This document shows, one piece after another, positions 16,959 through 24,351 of a DNA stretch of 50,545 bases. The position numbers and the translations under genes were made by a program. The number at the start of each line of letters is the position of its first letter. Positions within the stretch are counted from its first letter, which is position 1. The DNA comes from an uncultured Porphyromonadaceae bacterium (GTDB taxonomy: Bacteria > Bacteroidota > Bacteroidia > Bacteroidales > Muribaculaceae), in the NCBI GenBank assembly GCA_900555715.1, contig USMC01000018.1:1-50545 (forward strand). Direction: 5' to 3'. Under the pieces are notes generated by a model that saw nothing but the letters and a program-made list of their open reading frames with translations, did not search any database and was not told the DNA's origin.

Positions 16959-18347
16959 ATGAGTCTGATCAAATCCATTTCCGGCATCCGTGGTACTATC
17001 GGAGGTCGTCCGGGCGACGGACTGTCGCCTATCGACATTGTGAAATTTACGGCGGCATTCGCCACGTTCATCGCAAAAACAACCAAAAAGACAAACCGCA
17101 CTATTGTGGTCGGTCGCGACGCACGTCTTTCCGGCAAGATGGTCCGCGATCTCGTCGCCGGCACTCTCACCGGCATAGGCTTCGATGTTGTCGACATCGA
17201 CCTCGCGTCAACTCCTACGACCGAACTTGCCGTCACCGGTGAAGGTGCCTGCGGCGGTCTCATTCTTACCGCATCGCATAATCCCCGCCAGTGGAATGCC
17301 CTCAAGCTCCTCAACGAGCGCGGTGAATTCCTTGATGCTGCCGAAGGCGCCGAGGTGCTGCGCATTGCCGAAGAGTGCGATTTTGACTTCGCTGAGGTCG
17401 ACAGCCTTGGCAAAGTGTACACCAACACCACATACAACCGCCGCCACATCGAGCAGGTGCTTGCTCTTCCGCTTGTCGATACTGACGCCATTGCGAAAGC
17501 AGATTTCACCGTGGCAGTCGATGCTGTCAACTCTGTAGGCGGCATCGTAATTCCGCAGCTGCTCCGCGCACTCGGCGTCAAGAAAATTGTGGAGCTCAAC
17601 TGCACCGCCACCGGCGATTTCGCACACACTCCTGAGCCCATACCCGAAAATCTTACCGGCATCTCCGATCTTATGCGTCAGGGTAATGCTGACGTAGCTT
17701 TTGTGGTAGACCCTGACGTCGATCGTCTCGCCATCATCTGCGAAAACGGCGACATGTTCGGTGAAGAATATACCCTTGTCAGCGTCGCCGACTATGTGCT
17801 GTCGCACACTCCGGGCAACACTGTCAGCAACCTCAGCTCGTCACGCGCCCTCCGCGATGTTACCGAAGCCCGTGGCGGCACATACACCGCTGCCGCTGTA
17901 GGCGAGGTCAACGTTACCACAAAGATGAAAGAGACCAATGCCGTCATTGGTGGTGAAGGAAACGGCGGTGTCATCTATCCCGAGCTTCACTACGGTCGCG
18001 ACGCTCTCGTCGGTGTCGCTCTCTTCCTCACCCTTCTCGCCAAGAGCGGTAAGAAGGTGAGCGAGCTCCGCAAGCAGTATCCGGCTTATGAGATTTATAA
18101 ATCGAAGATTCAGCTTACCCCCGGTATCGACGTCGACGCCATTCTCGCCGCTGTCAAGCATAAGTTCGCCGGCGAACGCATCACCGATATCGACGGCGTC
18201 AAAATAGACTTTGCCGACAGCTGGGTACATCTCCGCAAGTCGAACACCGAGCCTATCATCCGCATATATGCCGAGGCACACACTATGGAGGAAGCCAAAG
18301 CACAGGCAGATGCCATTCGTGCCGTTGTCGACAGCATCGTAAAATAA
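16959..18347 (+). CDS. glmM: Phosphoglucosamine mutase
   Basis: A 462-residue cytoplasmic enzyme that converts glucosamine-6-phosphate to glucosamine-1-phosphate for UDP-GlcNAc, peptidoglycan and lipopolysaccharide. The start is ATG 16959 (MSLIKSISGIRGTIGG). The family elements are all visible: the phosphoserine loop LTASHNPRQWN (Ser106), the Mg2+ loop DPDVDRLA, the sugar-binding loop GEGNGG, and the C-terminal phosphate-binding RKSNTEPIIRIYAE. Phosphoglucomutase/phosphomannomutase is the alternative in this superfamily, but the operon order and ISGIRGTIGG start fit GlmM of Bacteroidales. Confidence 0.87.
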   Translation: MSLIKSISGIRGTIGGRPGDGLSPIDIVKFTAAFATFIAKTTKKTNRTIVVGRDARLSGKMVRDLVAGTLTGIGFDVVDIDLASTPTTELAVTGEGACGGLILTASHNPRQWNALKLLNERGEFLDAAEGAEVLRIAEECDFDFAEVDSLGKVYTNTTYNRRHIEQVLALPLVDTDAIAKADFTVAVDAVNSVGGIVIPQLLRALGVKKIVELNCTATGDFAHTPEPIPENLTGISDLMRQGNADVAFVVDPDVDRLAIICENGDMFGEEYTLVSVADYVLSHTPGNTVSNLSSSRALRDVTEARGGTYTAAAVGEVNVTTKMKETNAVIGGEGNGGVIYPELHYGRDALVGVALFLTLLAKSGKKVSELRKQYPAYEIYKSKIQLTPGIDVDAILAAVKHKFAGERITDIDGVKIDFADSWVHLRKSNTEPIIRIYAEAHTMEEAKAQADAIRAVVDSIVK

Positions 18348-18428
18348 TTGTTCCGTCTCTGTTTCCGATAAGGAAAAATGAGGCGAGAATAATTGGCGGA
18401 AAAGGTGCTCCGTTACCGAAAAAAGACT

Positions 18429-18436
18429 TATCTTTG
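18429..18436 (+). promoter_or_regulatory. -7 element of the ferredoxin gene
   Basis: TATCTTTG matches TAnnTTTG exactly and lies 46 bp before ATG 18483. No clear TTTG at the usual distance is visible. Confidence 0.55.
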
Positions 18437-18482
18437 CAATCTCAAAGACTTCAACGTTAATAATCACACAAAACAAGAAACT

Positions 18483-18653
18483 ATGGCTTACGTAATTACC
18501 GACAAATGTGTCGCTTGCGGCACCTGCCTCCCCGAATGCCCAGTTGGCGCTATCTCCGAAGGCGACATCTACCACATCGACCCCGATACCTGCATTGACT
18601 GCGGTACATGCGCTTCTGTTTGCCCCAACGAAGCAATCGAACCCGGAGAATAA
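18483..18653 (+). CDS. 2[4Fe-4S] ferredoxin
   Basis: A 56-residue bacterial ferredoxin. Two CxxCxxCxxxC motifs are complete: Cys9, 12, 15, 19 and Cys37, 40, 43, 47, each ending in CP as usual. It carries low-potential electrons in the cytoplasm, for example to and from pyruvate:ferredoxin oxidoreductase, Rnf or hydrogenase. The start at 18483 gives MAYVITDKC, the common ferredoxin start; the in-frame upstream Met would add a non-conserved extension. It is monocistronic, with its own -7 box and a strong terminator. Confidence 0.95.
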   Translation: MAYVITDKCVACGTCLPECPVGAISEGDIYHIDPDTCIDCGTCASVCPNEAIEPGE

Positions 18654-18670
18654 TTCGGAGTTCTAAAAAA

Positions 18671-18706
18671 TCAAGCGGCGAGTCTTTCCGGCCCCGCCGC
18701 TTTTTT
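18671..18706 (+). terminator. Intrinsic terminator after ferredoxin
   Basis: Stem AAGCGGCG / CGCCGCTT with a 14-base loop followed by a run of T. It also separates the convergent nitroreductase gene. Confidence 0.85.
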
Positions 18707-18725
18707 GATGTCTGGCATACACTGC

Positions 18726-19481
18726 TTATTCCTTTGCCTGCGCGATTCTCATTCTGGTAAGGGCGGCGTCGGCGACGCTTCTGTTCAGACTCTCGGGATA
18801 GCGCACTTCCGCAAAGACCTGAGCAAGCGTCTGCTTGTCGTTCTCGCGGATGAATATTTCCGATTCCGGCAATGATTCTTTGTGCGCGTAGTATCTGTCG
18901 ATGTCGGCAGGGGTATAGTCGTGGAAACGCTCTTTGTGCATGACGGCTTCGACGGGCAGACGGTCGGACACCGGGTGTTCTTTTTCCGCCGGATAGCCTA
19001 TGGCGATGCCGACGAGCGGAAATACGCCGTCGGGCAGACCGAGTGCCTCGGCAAATCCGCTGATGTTATATGTAGCTGTGCCGAGATAGCAGCATCCGAG
19101 ACCGTTTTCTTCTGCTATCGTGACAATCTGCTGTGCGAATATCGCCGCGTCGGTGATGGCGCTCAGATAGCCGCCGAAGTTGTCGAGGCTTGTCTTAGCC
19201 TGCCGGCAGTCACACCAGGCGGCGAAACGGCGTATGTCGGCGCATACTGTCAGAAGTACCGGCGCTCCGGTGGCGGCGGGCTGGTTGAAATGGAGCGGCG
19301 CAAGCCGGCGGCGTCCTTCTTCTGTGGTAGTGGCGACGACGGAGTAGAGCTGCATATTGCCCGTGTTGGGCGCGTGTGAGGCGGCTTCGATGATGGCTGT
19401 CAGGGTGTCGTCGCCGACAGGGCGGTCGTCGAAGATACGCACAGTGGCGCGTTTTTTGAAGAAATCGAGGTTCATTGTCAT
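18726..19481 (-). CDS. NfsA-like nitroreductase family flavoprotein
   Basis: A 251-residue protein of the nitroreductase fold. KRATVRIFDDRPV near the N-terminus is the usual FMN-phosphate region, followed by ASHAPNTGNMQLYS. A mid-region with AQQIVTIAEENGLGCCYLGTA (two adjacent parts) and LVGIAIGYP fits the family core. Such enzymes reduce nitro- or quinone compounds using NAD(P)H, and the physiological substrate is unknown. The start at 19481 overlaps the stop of the META lipoprotein gene (ATGA), so translation is coupled; a second ATG two codons in is also possible. Confidence 0.85.
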   Translation of the reverse strand: MTMNLDFFKKRATVRIFDDRPVGDDTLTAIIEAASHAPNTGNMQLYSVVATTTEEGRRRLAPLHFNQPAATGAPVLLTVCADIRRFAAWCDCRQAKTSLDNFGGYLSAITDAAIFAQQIVTIAEENGLGCCYLGTATYNISGFAEALGLPDGVFPLVGIAIGYPAEKEHPVSDRLPVEAVMHKERFHDYTPADIDRYYAHKESLPESEIFIRENDKQTLAQVFAEVRYPESLNRSVADAALTRMRIAQAKE

Positions 19482-20392
19482 TCGTTACTTGTCAGAGGTA
19501 TGCGTTGCAGCGTCATAAGCTGCTTGCCTTTGCTGTCTAAGAGCAGGACGGTATCGTCGTTTTTTCCGGCGATGGCAGTTGTGGCTTCCTCAAGCGCTAC
19601 CATGATGGCACGTTCCTGACTCTGCTTAGGGCATGCCATGCGGGTGAGACCCATGTTGCTGAAGTCGATGGCGTTGCTTCGTGACGGTTCGATATAGATG
19701 TCACCGTTAAAGAAGTTGCAGCCTGTGTTGCCATGTACTTTGAGCTCGCTGATGTCAATAAAGATGTTTGCTTCTTCATCGTCGATAGGTGAGCCCTCGG
19801 CGCTTGTGATGCGCCAGTTACCGTTGAGAAATTCCATGTTGTGCCGGCGAAGTTCGGCAACGGTTTTGCCCTGTGCGTCGCTCAGAGTGATATATGTGTC
19901 CTGTCCTACTTTGCGGCAGTCGATGGAGTATGTGGCGCCATCGGCGAAGACAGGGGCGATAAGGTCGGCATATTCCATGTCGGGACACATTTTCATTGTC
20001 GAGAGCACAGAGCCGAACACCATCTTTCCGTCGCTGCGGAGGGCATATCCGCCGTTGAGCACGTTGCATCCGTCGCCGGCATAGAAGTGTCCTTCTCCGT
20101 CGAATACTATGTAGGGCGTATTGTCCTCAGCTTTAATCTGAGTGGTGCCTACAGCGACGATGTTCCACTGTCCTCCTGTGAGCTGATCGAAGGTGGGAAG
20201 CGTGCCCTTTTCGGAGCGGGCGTTTTCTATCATTTCTTTGTTTTTATCGGTTTTCTTATTGTTGCGGTGCGGTTTCATCGTCTGGACAGCGTTATCCGAG
20301 CCGTTTTTTTTCGAAAATGTTGAGTTGAAAATTGAGCACGAGCTCAGTGTGAGAGCCGCGGCAAGACCTAATGCAATGTATTTTGTTTTCAT
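19478..20392 (-). CDS. Lipoprotein with two META (HslJ-like) domains
   Basis: A 304-residue lipoprotein (lipobox LSSC, Cys19). A basic, low-complexity linker (~22-60) precedes two META domains. The first is at about 65-170 (GGQWNIVAVG, then GDGCNVLNGGY, then MKMCPDMEYADL). The second is at about 185-300 (NGNWRITSAEG, GNTGCNFFNGD, TRMACPKQSQE). Both keep the typical W...G-GCN-..MxCP pattern. HslJ-type META proteins are linked to envelope and heat stress, but no activity is known. It heads a two-gene unit with the nitroreductase. Confidence 0.85.
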   Translation of the reverse strand: MKTKYIALGLAAALTLSSCSIFNSTFSKKNGSDNAVQTMKPHRNNKKTDKNKEMIENARSEKGTLPTFDQLTGGQWNIVAVGTTQIKAEDNTPYIVFDGEGHFYAGDGCNVLNGGYALRSDGKMVFGSVLSTMKMCPDMEYADLIAPVFADGATYSIDCRKVGQDTYITLSDAQGKTVAELRRHNMEFLNGNWRITSAEGSPIDDEEANIFIDISELKVHGNTGCNFFNGDIYIEPSRSNAIDFSNMGLTRMACPKQSQERAIMVALEEATTAIAGKNDDTVLLLDSKGKQLMTLQRIPLTSNE

Positions 20393-20461
20393 ATCGTGTT
20401 TTATTAGTTAAATTAGAAACGCCGGAGGATGCGTTAATGTTGACATAAGTCTTTCAACTTT

Positions 20462-20469
20462 CAAAGTTA
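20462..20469 (-). promoter_or_regulatory. -7 element of the META lipoprotein gene
   Basis: The reverse strand reads TAACTTTG, matching TAnnTTTG, about 70 bp before the start codon. Confidence 0.5.
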
Positions 20470-20489
20470 CACAAAATAATTTATAGTGC

Positions 20490-20567
20490 AATTAGCAATT
20501 AGTAATTAGTAATGCGGAATTCAAAATGCATAATTATCGAATGATTGCTAATTACTAATTGCTAATT
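20490..20567. repeat. Inverted repeat built from AATTAGC/AATTAGT heptamers
   Basis: The left arm (20490-20513) is AATTAGC AATTAGT AATTAGT AAT. The right arm (20544-20567) is its reverse complement with one mismatch, and a further heptamer continues to about 20574. The 30-bp centre is AT-rich. The structure lies in the divergent region between the META lipoprotein and ilvA, just upstream of the ilvA promoter. It could be a cruciform, a decayed mobile repeat or a regulator-binding array. Confidence 0.7.
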
Positions 20568-20577
20568 GCTAATTCAT

Positions 20578-20609
20578 ATTGTATATGTGGGCAAAAAAAC
20601 TTAATTTTG
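20578..20609 (+). promoter_or_regulatory. Promoter of the ilvA-M16 gene group
   Basis: ATTG (20578-20581), a 20-bp spacer and TAATTTTG (20602-20609) give a near-consensus Bacteroidetes promoter, 22 bp before ATG 20632. Confidence 0.6.
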
Positions 20610-20631
20610 CTGTGTTAAACAGAAAACCACA

Positions 20632-21828
20632 ATGCTTGAAATCAGTGAAATATTCAATGCTGCTGCGGTGCTCAAAGATGTGGCACGCAAGACGGCTATA
20701 ATTCCGGCTCCGAAGCTTCGCCCGGGCTGTGAAATTTTCTTGAAGACAGAGAACCTGCAGCTTACCGGTTCGTTCAAACTCCGCGGAGCATATTACAAAA
20801 TCAGCCAGCTCACCGAAGAAGAAAAGAAACGCGGCGTAATTGCCTGTTCGGCAGGAAATCATGCTCAGGGTGTGGCCCTTGGCGCAAGTCATAACGGCAT
20901 CAAGTCGCTCATCTGTCTTCCTGCGGGAGCTCCGTTGTCGAAGATCGAGGCAACGAAAGGCTTTGGCGCCGAAGTATGTCTTGTCCCCGGTGTTTACGAC
21001 GACGCCTATGCCAAGGCTATGGAACTTCAGCAGGAGCACGGCTATACTTTTGTCCATCCCTTCGACGATCCTAAGGTGATAGCGGGGCAGGGCACTATCG
21101 GTCTTGAGATTCTCGACCAGATGCCCGACGTGCAGGCTGTTATAGTGCCCATTGGTGGCGGCGGTCTGATTTCCGGCGTCGCTTTTGCCATAAAGACTCT
21201 GCGACCGGACGTAAAAGTCTACGGAGTACAGTCGAGCGGTGCTCCTTCGATGGTGGAATCGCTGAAAGAAGGTAAGCTCTGCCATCTCAATGACGTGTCG
21301 ACCATTGCCGACGGTATTGCAGTGAAAGAACCGGGTGTGAACACCTTTGAAATGTGCAATAAATATGTCGACGAGGTAGTCACCGTAACCGACGATGAGA
21401 TTGCGGCTGCTATTCTTGCCCTTATCGAGCAGCAGAAGATTGTCGCAGAAGGCGCGGGAGCTGTTGCTGTCGCTGCGGCGATGTTCGGTAAGGTGCCTGT
21501 CGACGGTATGAAGACGGTGTGTCTTGTCTCCGGCGGCAATATCGACGTTAACACCCTAAGCCGCGTCATCACCCGCGGTCTGAGCAAGAGCGGTCGCAAC
21601 TACACTTTCATTATTGACCTTGCCGACAAGCCCGGACAGCTCTCCGGAGTATGCAGCGTCATCGGAGAGCACGGCGGCAATATCATCAGTGTGACACATG
21701 AACGCATCAATTCCAGCACCGAAATCAATGGATGTACTATCCGCGTGGAGCTGGAGACCCGCGATAACAATCATATTAAAGAAATCCGCGAAGCCCTCGT
21801 GTCGGCTTCGTATAAAGTGCTCAATTAA
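20632..21828 (+). CDS. ilvA: Threonine ammonia-lyase (threonine dehydratase)
   Basis: A 398-residue cytoplasmic PLP enzyme that deaminates threonine to 2-oxobutanoate, the first step towards isoleucine. The PLP lysine lies in GSFKLRGA (Lys49). The glycine-rich phosphate loop is PIGGGGLISG, and SAGNHAQGVALGA is the usual substrate-binding segment. A C-terminal ACT-like domain (about 325-398, FIIDLADKPGQLSGV) suggests allosteric control. This is the shorter single-ACT form; catabolic and biosynthetic roles cannot be separated from the sequence alone. It is followed at 14 bp by a peptidase gene. Confidence 0.9.
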   Translation: MLEISEIFNAAAVLKDVARKTAIIPAPKLRPGCEIFLKTENLQLTGSFKLRGAYYKISQLTEEEKKRGVIACSAGNHAQGVALGASHNGIKSLICLPAGAPLSKIEATKGFGAEVCLVPGVYDDAYAKAMELQQEHGYTFVHPFDDPKVIAGQGTIGLEILDQMPDVQAVIVPIGGGGLISGVAFAIKTLRPDVKVYGVQSSGAPSMVESLKEGKLCHLNDVSTIADGIAVKEPGVNTFEMCNKYVDEVVTVTDDEIAAAILALIEQQKIVAEGAGAVAVAAAMFGKVPVDGMKTVCLVSGGNIDVNTLSRVITRGLSKSGRNYTFIIDLADKPGQLSGVCSVIGEHGGNIISVTHERINSSTEINGCTIRVELETRDNNHIKEIREALVSASYKVLN

Positions 21829-21842
21829 GAAGCTGTTTTGAA

Positions 21843-23042
21843 ATGAAAAAAGTATTTTTGCCACTCCTTGCTGTCGCTCCTTTTATGGCATCTGCCGAAC
21901 CTTCCGACAGCATAGCTTCCGATAGTGTGAAATTTGAATTTACGGATATAAAGGTCATTCCGACAACCTCTGTGAAAGATCAGAACAAATCGGGAACATG
22001 CTGGTGCTTTGCAGGAACATCGTTCTTCGAGGATGAGATAGTCCGCAAAGGCGGTGACTCGCTCGATATATCGGAAATGTTTACCGTCCGCAAATGCTAT
22101 GAAGATAAGGCAGAGCGTTTTATCCGCCTCTATGGTGAGACAAACTTCGCCGCCGGCGGTTCGGCGCTCGATGTACCCTATGTATGGGAGCGCTACGGTG
22201 CTGTTCCCGAGGAGGTATATTCCGGTCTGCAATACGGCGAGAACAAGCACGTCCACGGCGAGCTCGACGCAGCTCTTAAGGCTTATCTGCAGGCTGTCGT
22301 AGCCAAGCCTAACAAAAAACTTACTACTGCATGGCGCAAAGGGCTCAAGGGTATCCTGGATGCCTATTTCGGCGAAGTGCCGGAGACCTTTGAGTACAAG
22401 GGCAAGACATATACCCCTAAGACATACGCAGAGAGCCTTGGACTTAATATGAAAGACTATGTGGCTATGACATCGTTCACACATCATCCGTTCTACACTC
22501 AGTTTGCTGTCGAGGTGCCGGACAACTGGCTTTGGGGACAATATTGGAATGTTCCGATGGATGAACTCAAGGCTATTGTCGACAACGCTATCGACAAGGG
22601 TTATACCGTCGTATGGGCGGCTGACGTCAGCGAAGGCGGTTTCAAGTGGACCGACGGTGTGGCGCTCATGCCAAAGGGTAAGACAGAAGGCGACATGACC
22701 GACACGGAGCTTTCGCGCTGGGTGAAGCTTTCCGACAAAGACCGCCAGAACGACAAGTACGATTTCAAAGGTCCTGTCGAAGAAATCGTTGTCACACAGG
22801 AGCTGCGTCAGGAAATGTTCGACAATCAGGAGACCACCGACGATCACGGCATGGAAATAGTAGGCATCGCCAAGGACCAGAACGGCAACCGCTATTACAA
22901 GGTGAAAAACTCATGGGACACCAATCAGGTCTACGACGGCTTCTTTTACGTGAGCGAGCCTTACTTCCTTGCGAAGACTGTCGACATCCTTGTCAACCGC
23001 GAAGCCATCCTCGGCGTTATTGCTAAAAAACTCAAGAAGTGA
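21843..23042 (+). CDS. Exported C1-family cysteine peptidase (PepC/bleomycin hydrolase type)
   Basis: A 399-residue peptidase with an N-terminal signal peptide ending near ASA (~18). The catalytic triad is visible: Gln47 and Cys53 in QNKSGTCWCF, the His in DDHGMEIVG, and the Asn in KVKNSWDTN. The large insertion between Cys and His and the overall length match the C1B aminopeptidase C/bleomycin hydrolase group. Classic members are cytoplasmic; this one appears to be exported to the periplasm, as in several Bacteroidetes homologues. A GTG-started gene overlaps its stop. Confidence 0.88.
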   Translation: MKKVFLPLLAVAPFMASAEPSDSIASDSVKFEFTDIKVIPTTSVKDQNKSGTCWCFAGTSFFEDEIVRKGGDSLDISEMFTVRKCYEDKAERFIRLYGETNFAAGGSALDVPYVWERYGAVPEEVYSGLQYGENKHVHGELDAALKAYLQAVVAKPNKKLTTAWRKGLKGILDAYFGEVPETFEYKGKTYTPKTYAESLGLNMKDYVAMTSFTHHPFYTQFAVEVPDNWLWGQYWNVPMDELKAIVDNAIDKGYTVVWAADVSEGGFKWTDGVALMPKGKTEGDMTDTELSRWVKLSDKDRQNDKYDFKGPVEEIVVTQELRQEMFDNQETTDDHGMEIVGIAKDQNGNRYYKVKNSWDTNQVYDGFFYVSEPYFLAKTVDILVNREAILGVIAKKLKK

Positions 23043-23566
23043 AATTATCCCGTATATTTATCTTTGCCATAGCTTCAGCGCTTGCCCTGACAGCCTGCAA
23101 GACGACGGAGGCGAACTACCGTCAGGCATACGAACGCACTGTCGCCGCACGCGCCGAACAGGACAGCATCGAGCAGACCATCTACGGTCGTGAACGCCGT
23201 AATATGACTGAGCGCACTGTGAGCACACCTGCCGGCGATATAGCCGTGCGTACACAGATGGTGCGCGTCACCGAAAACGGCGGCGGAATACCGGAGAATC
23301 TCAGACGCTACTGTGTGGTTGTCGGGCAGTTCAAGCAGCTCTTCAACGCCACGTCGATGCGCAATCGTCTTGCCGACAGTTCTTGTCCGTCAGCGTTTGT
23401 GGTCGAGACAAGCGAACCCTACTACTTCGTCGTCGCCGCATCGTTTTCCGACATAAGCCAGGCTGCCGAAGAACTTGAGAAGATAAAGAAAAATACGAAA
23501 ATCAAAACAAAAGCTCCGTGTCCGTTCATTCTCGATGCGACGGCGCGTGCTGCCAGAAAACGATAA
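23039..23566 (+). CDS. SPOR-domain lipoprotein
   Basis: A 175-residue lipoprotein (lipobox LTAC, Cys20) starting at GTG 23039, which overlaps the previous stop (GTGA). Its N-terminal third is charged and likely helical (YRQAYERTVAARAEQD). From ~90 to 165 it has a SPOR fold pattern (CVVVGQFKQLFNATSMRNRL, then PYYFVVAASF, then SQAAEELEKI). SPOR domains bind denuded peptidoglycan, so it probably associates with the cell wall, perhaps at division sites. The next gene starts 2 bp after its stop. Confidence 0.85.
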   Translation: MKLSRIFIFAIASALALTACKTTEANYRQAYERTVAARAEQDSIEQTIYGRERRNMTERTVSTPAGDIAVRTQMVRVTENGGGIPENLRRYCVVVGQFKQLFNATSMRNRLADSSCPSAFVVETSEPYYFVVAASFSDISQAAEELEKIKKNTKIKTKAPCPFILDATARAARKR

Positions 23567-23568
23567 CA

Positions 23569-24315
23569 ATGCTAAATTTCTTCAGGAAAAAGCCGAAAGC
23601 CGCAGCTGAGCTCTGTTTCAGCACCGACATTCACTGTCACATAGTACCGGGCGTCGACGACGGCTCGCCGGATGCCGCTACATCCGCCAATCTGATCGAG
23701 AATATGCAGCGCTGGGGCATACGCCGTATCTTGGCATCGCCCCATGTGACGATGAATACTTTCGAGAACGATCACAGCACCATCGACCCTGCCATGGAAC
23801 TTCTTCATGCCGAACTCGACAGGCGCGGCAACACTGTCGCTGTGGCAAATCATGCCGAGTATCGCATTGATGAGCTGTTTCAGCGCCGTCTCGAAAGCGG
23901 CGATCTCATGCTTCTGCCCGATAACCACATTCTTATCGAGAATTCCTTTTTCCAGGAGCCGTGGAACCTCGACCAACTCGTCTTCGACCTTCAGGTTAAG
24001 GGGCTGAGCCCTATACTCGCCCATCCCGAGCGCTATGCCTATTACTATATGCACAAGGAGCGTTACCGCCAGCTGCACGACGCCGGTCTGGCAATGCAGA
24101 TCAATGTCCTTAGTCTTGCCGGAAACTATGGCAAGGGCGAACAAAAGATGGCGGAATACCTCATCAAGGAAGGGCTGGTCGACTTCATCGGCACCGACCT
24201 CCATCGCAAAAGCCATGTCGAGGCTATCGACAGATACCTGACAACGGCGGAAGCACATGCACACATGGCTGACCTCCGTAACCTCGTGCGCAACGACGAG
24301 GTTTTTCCCGCCTGA
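23569..24315 (+). CDS. PHP-type tyrosine-protein phosphatase (CpsB/YwqE-like)
   Basis: A 248-residue protein counted from ATG 23569; a longer in-frame start at 23518 would overlap the SPOR gene. The PHP metal-binding motifs are present: TDIHCHIVPGVDDG (Asp20, His22, His24), ASPHVTMN, LAHPERYAYY and GTDLHRKSH. The family includes Mn2+-dependent tyrosine phosphatases that act on bacterial tyrosine kinases controlling capsule and exopolysaccharide export. No kinase or capsule gene is nearby. It follows the SPOR gene by 2 bp and precedes an M16 peptidase gene by 36 bp. Confidence 0.85.
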   Translation: MLNFFRKKPKAAAELCFSTDIHCHIVPGVDDGSPDAATSANLIENMQRWGIRRILASPHVTMNTFENDHSTIDPAMELLHAELDRRGNTVAVANHAEYRIDELFQRRLESGDLMLLPDNHILIENSFFQEPWNLDQLVFDLQVKGLSPILAHPERYAYYYMHKERYRQLHDAGLAMQINVLSLAGNYGKGEQKMAEYLIKEGLVDFIGTDLHRKSHVEAIDRYLTTAEAHAHMADLRNLVRNDEVFPA

Positions 24316-24351
24316 CCAATCTTATTAACATATTAACTTAACTGATAAAGA

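Noticed and set aside
20490..20574. Heptamer array as a CRISPR or rho-independent terminator
   Set aside because: Units are contiguous with no spacers, and the arms are AT-rich with a 30-bp loop and no T-run, so neither type fits.
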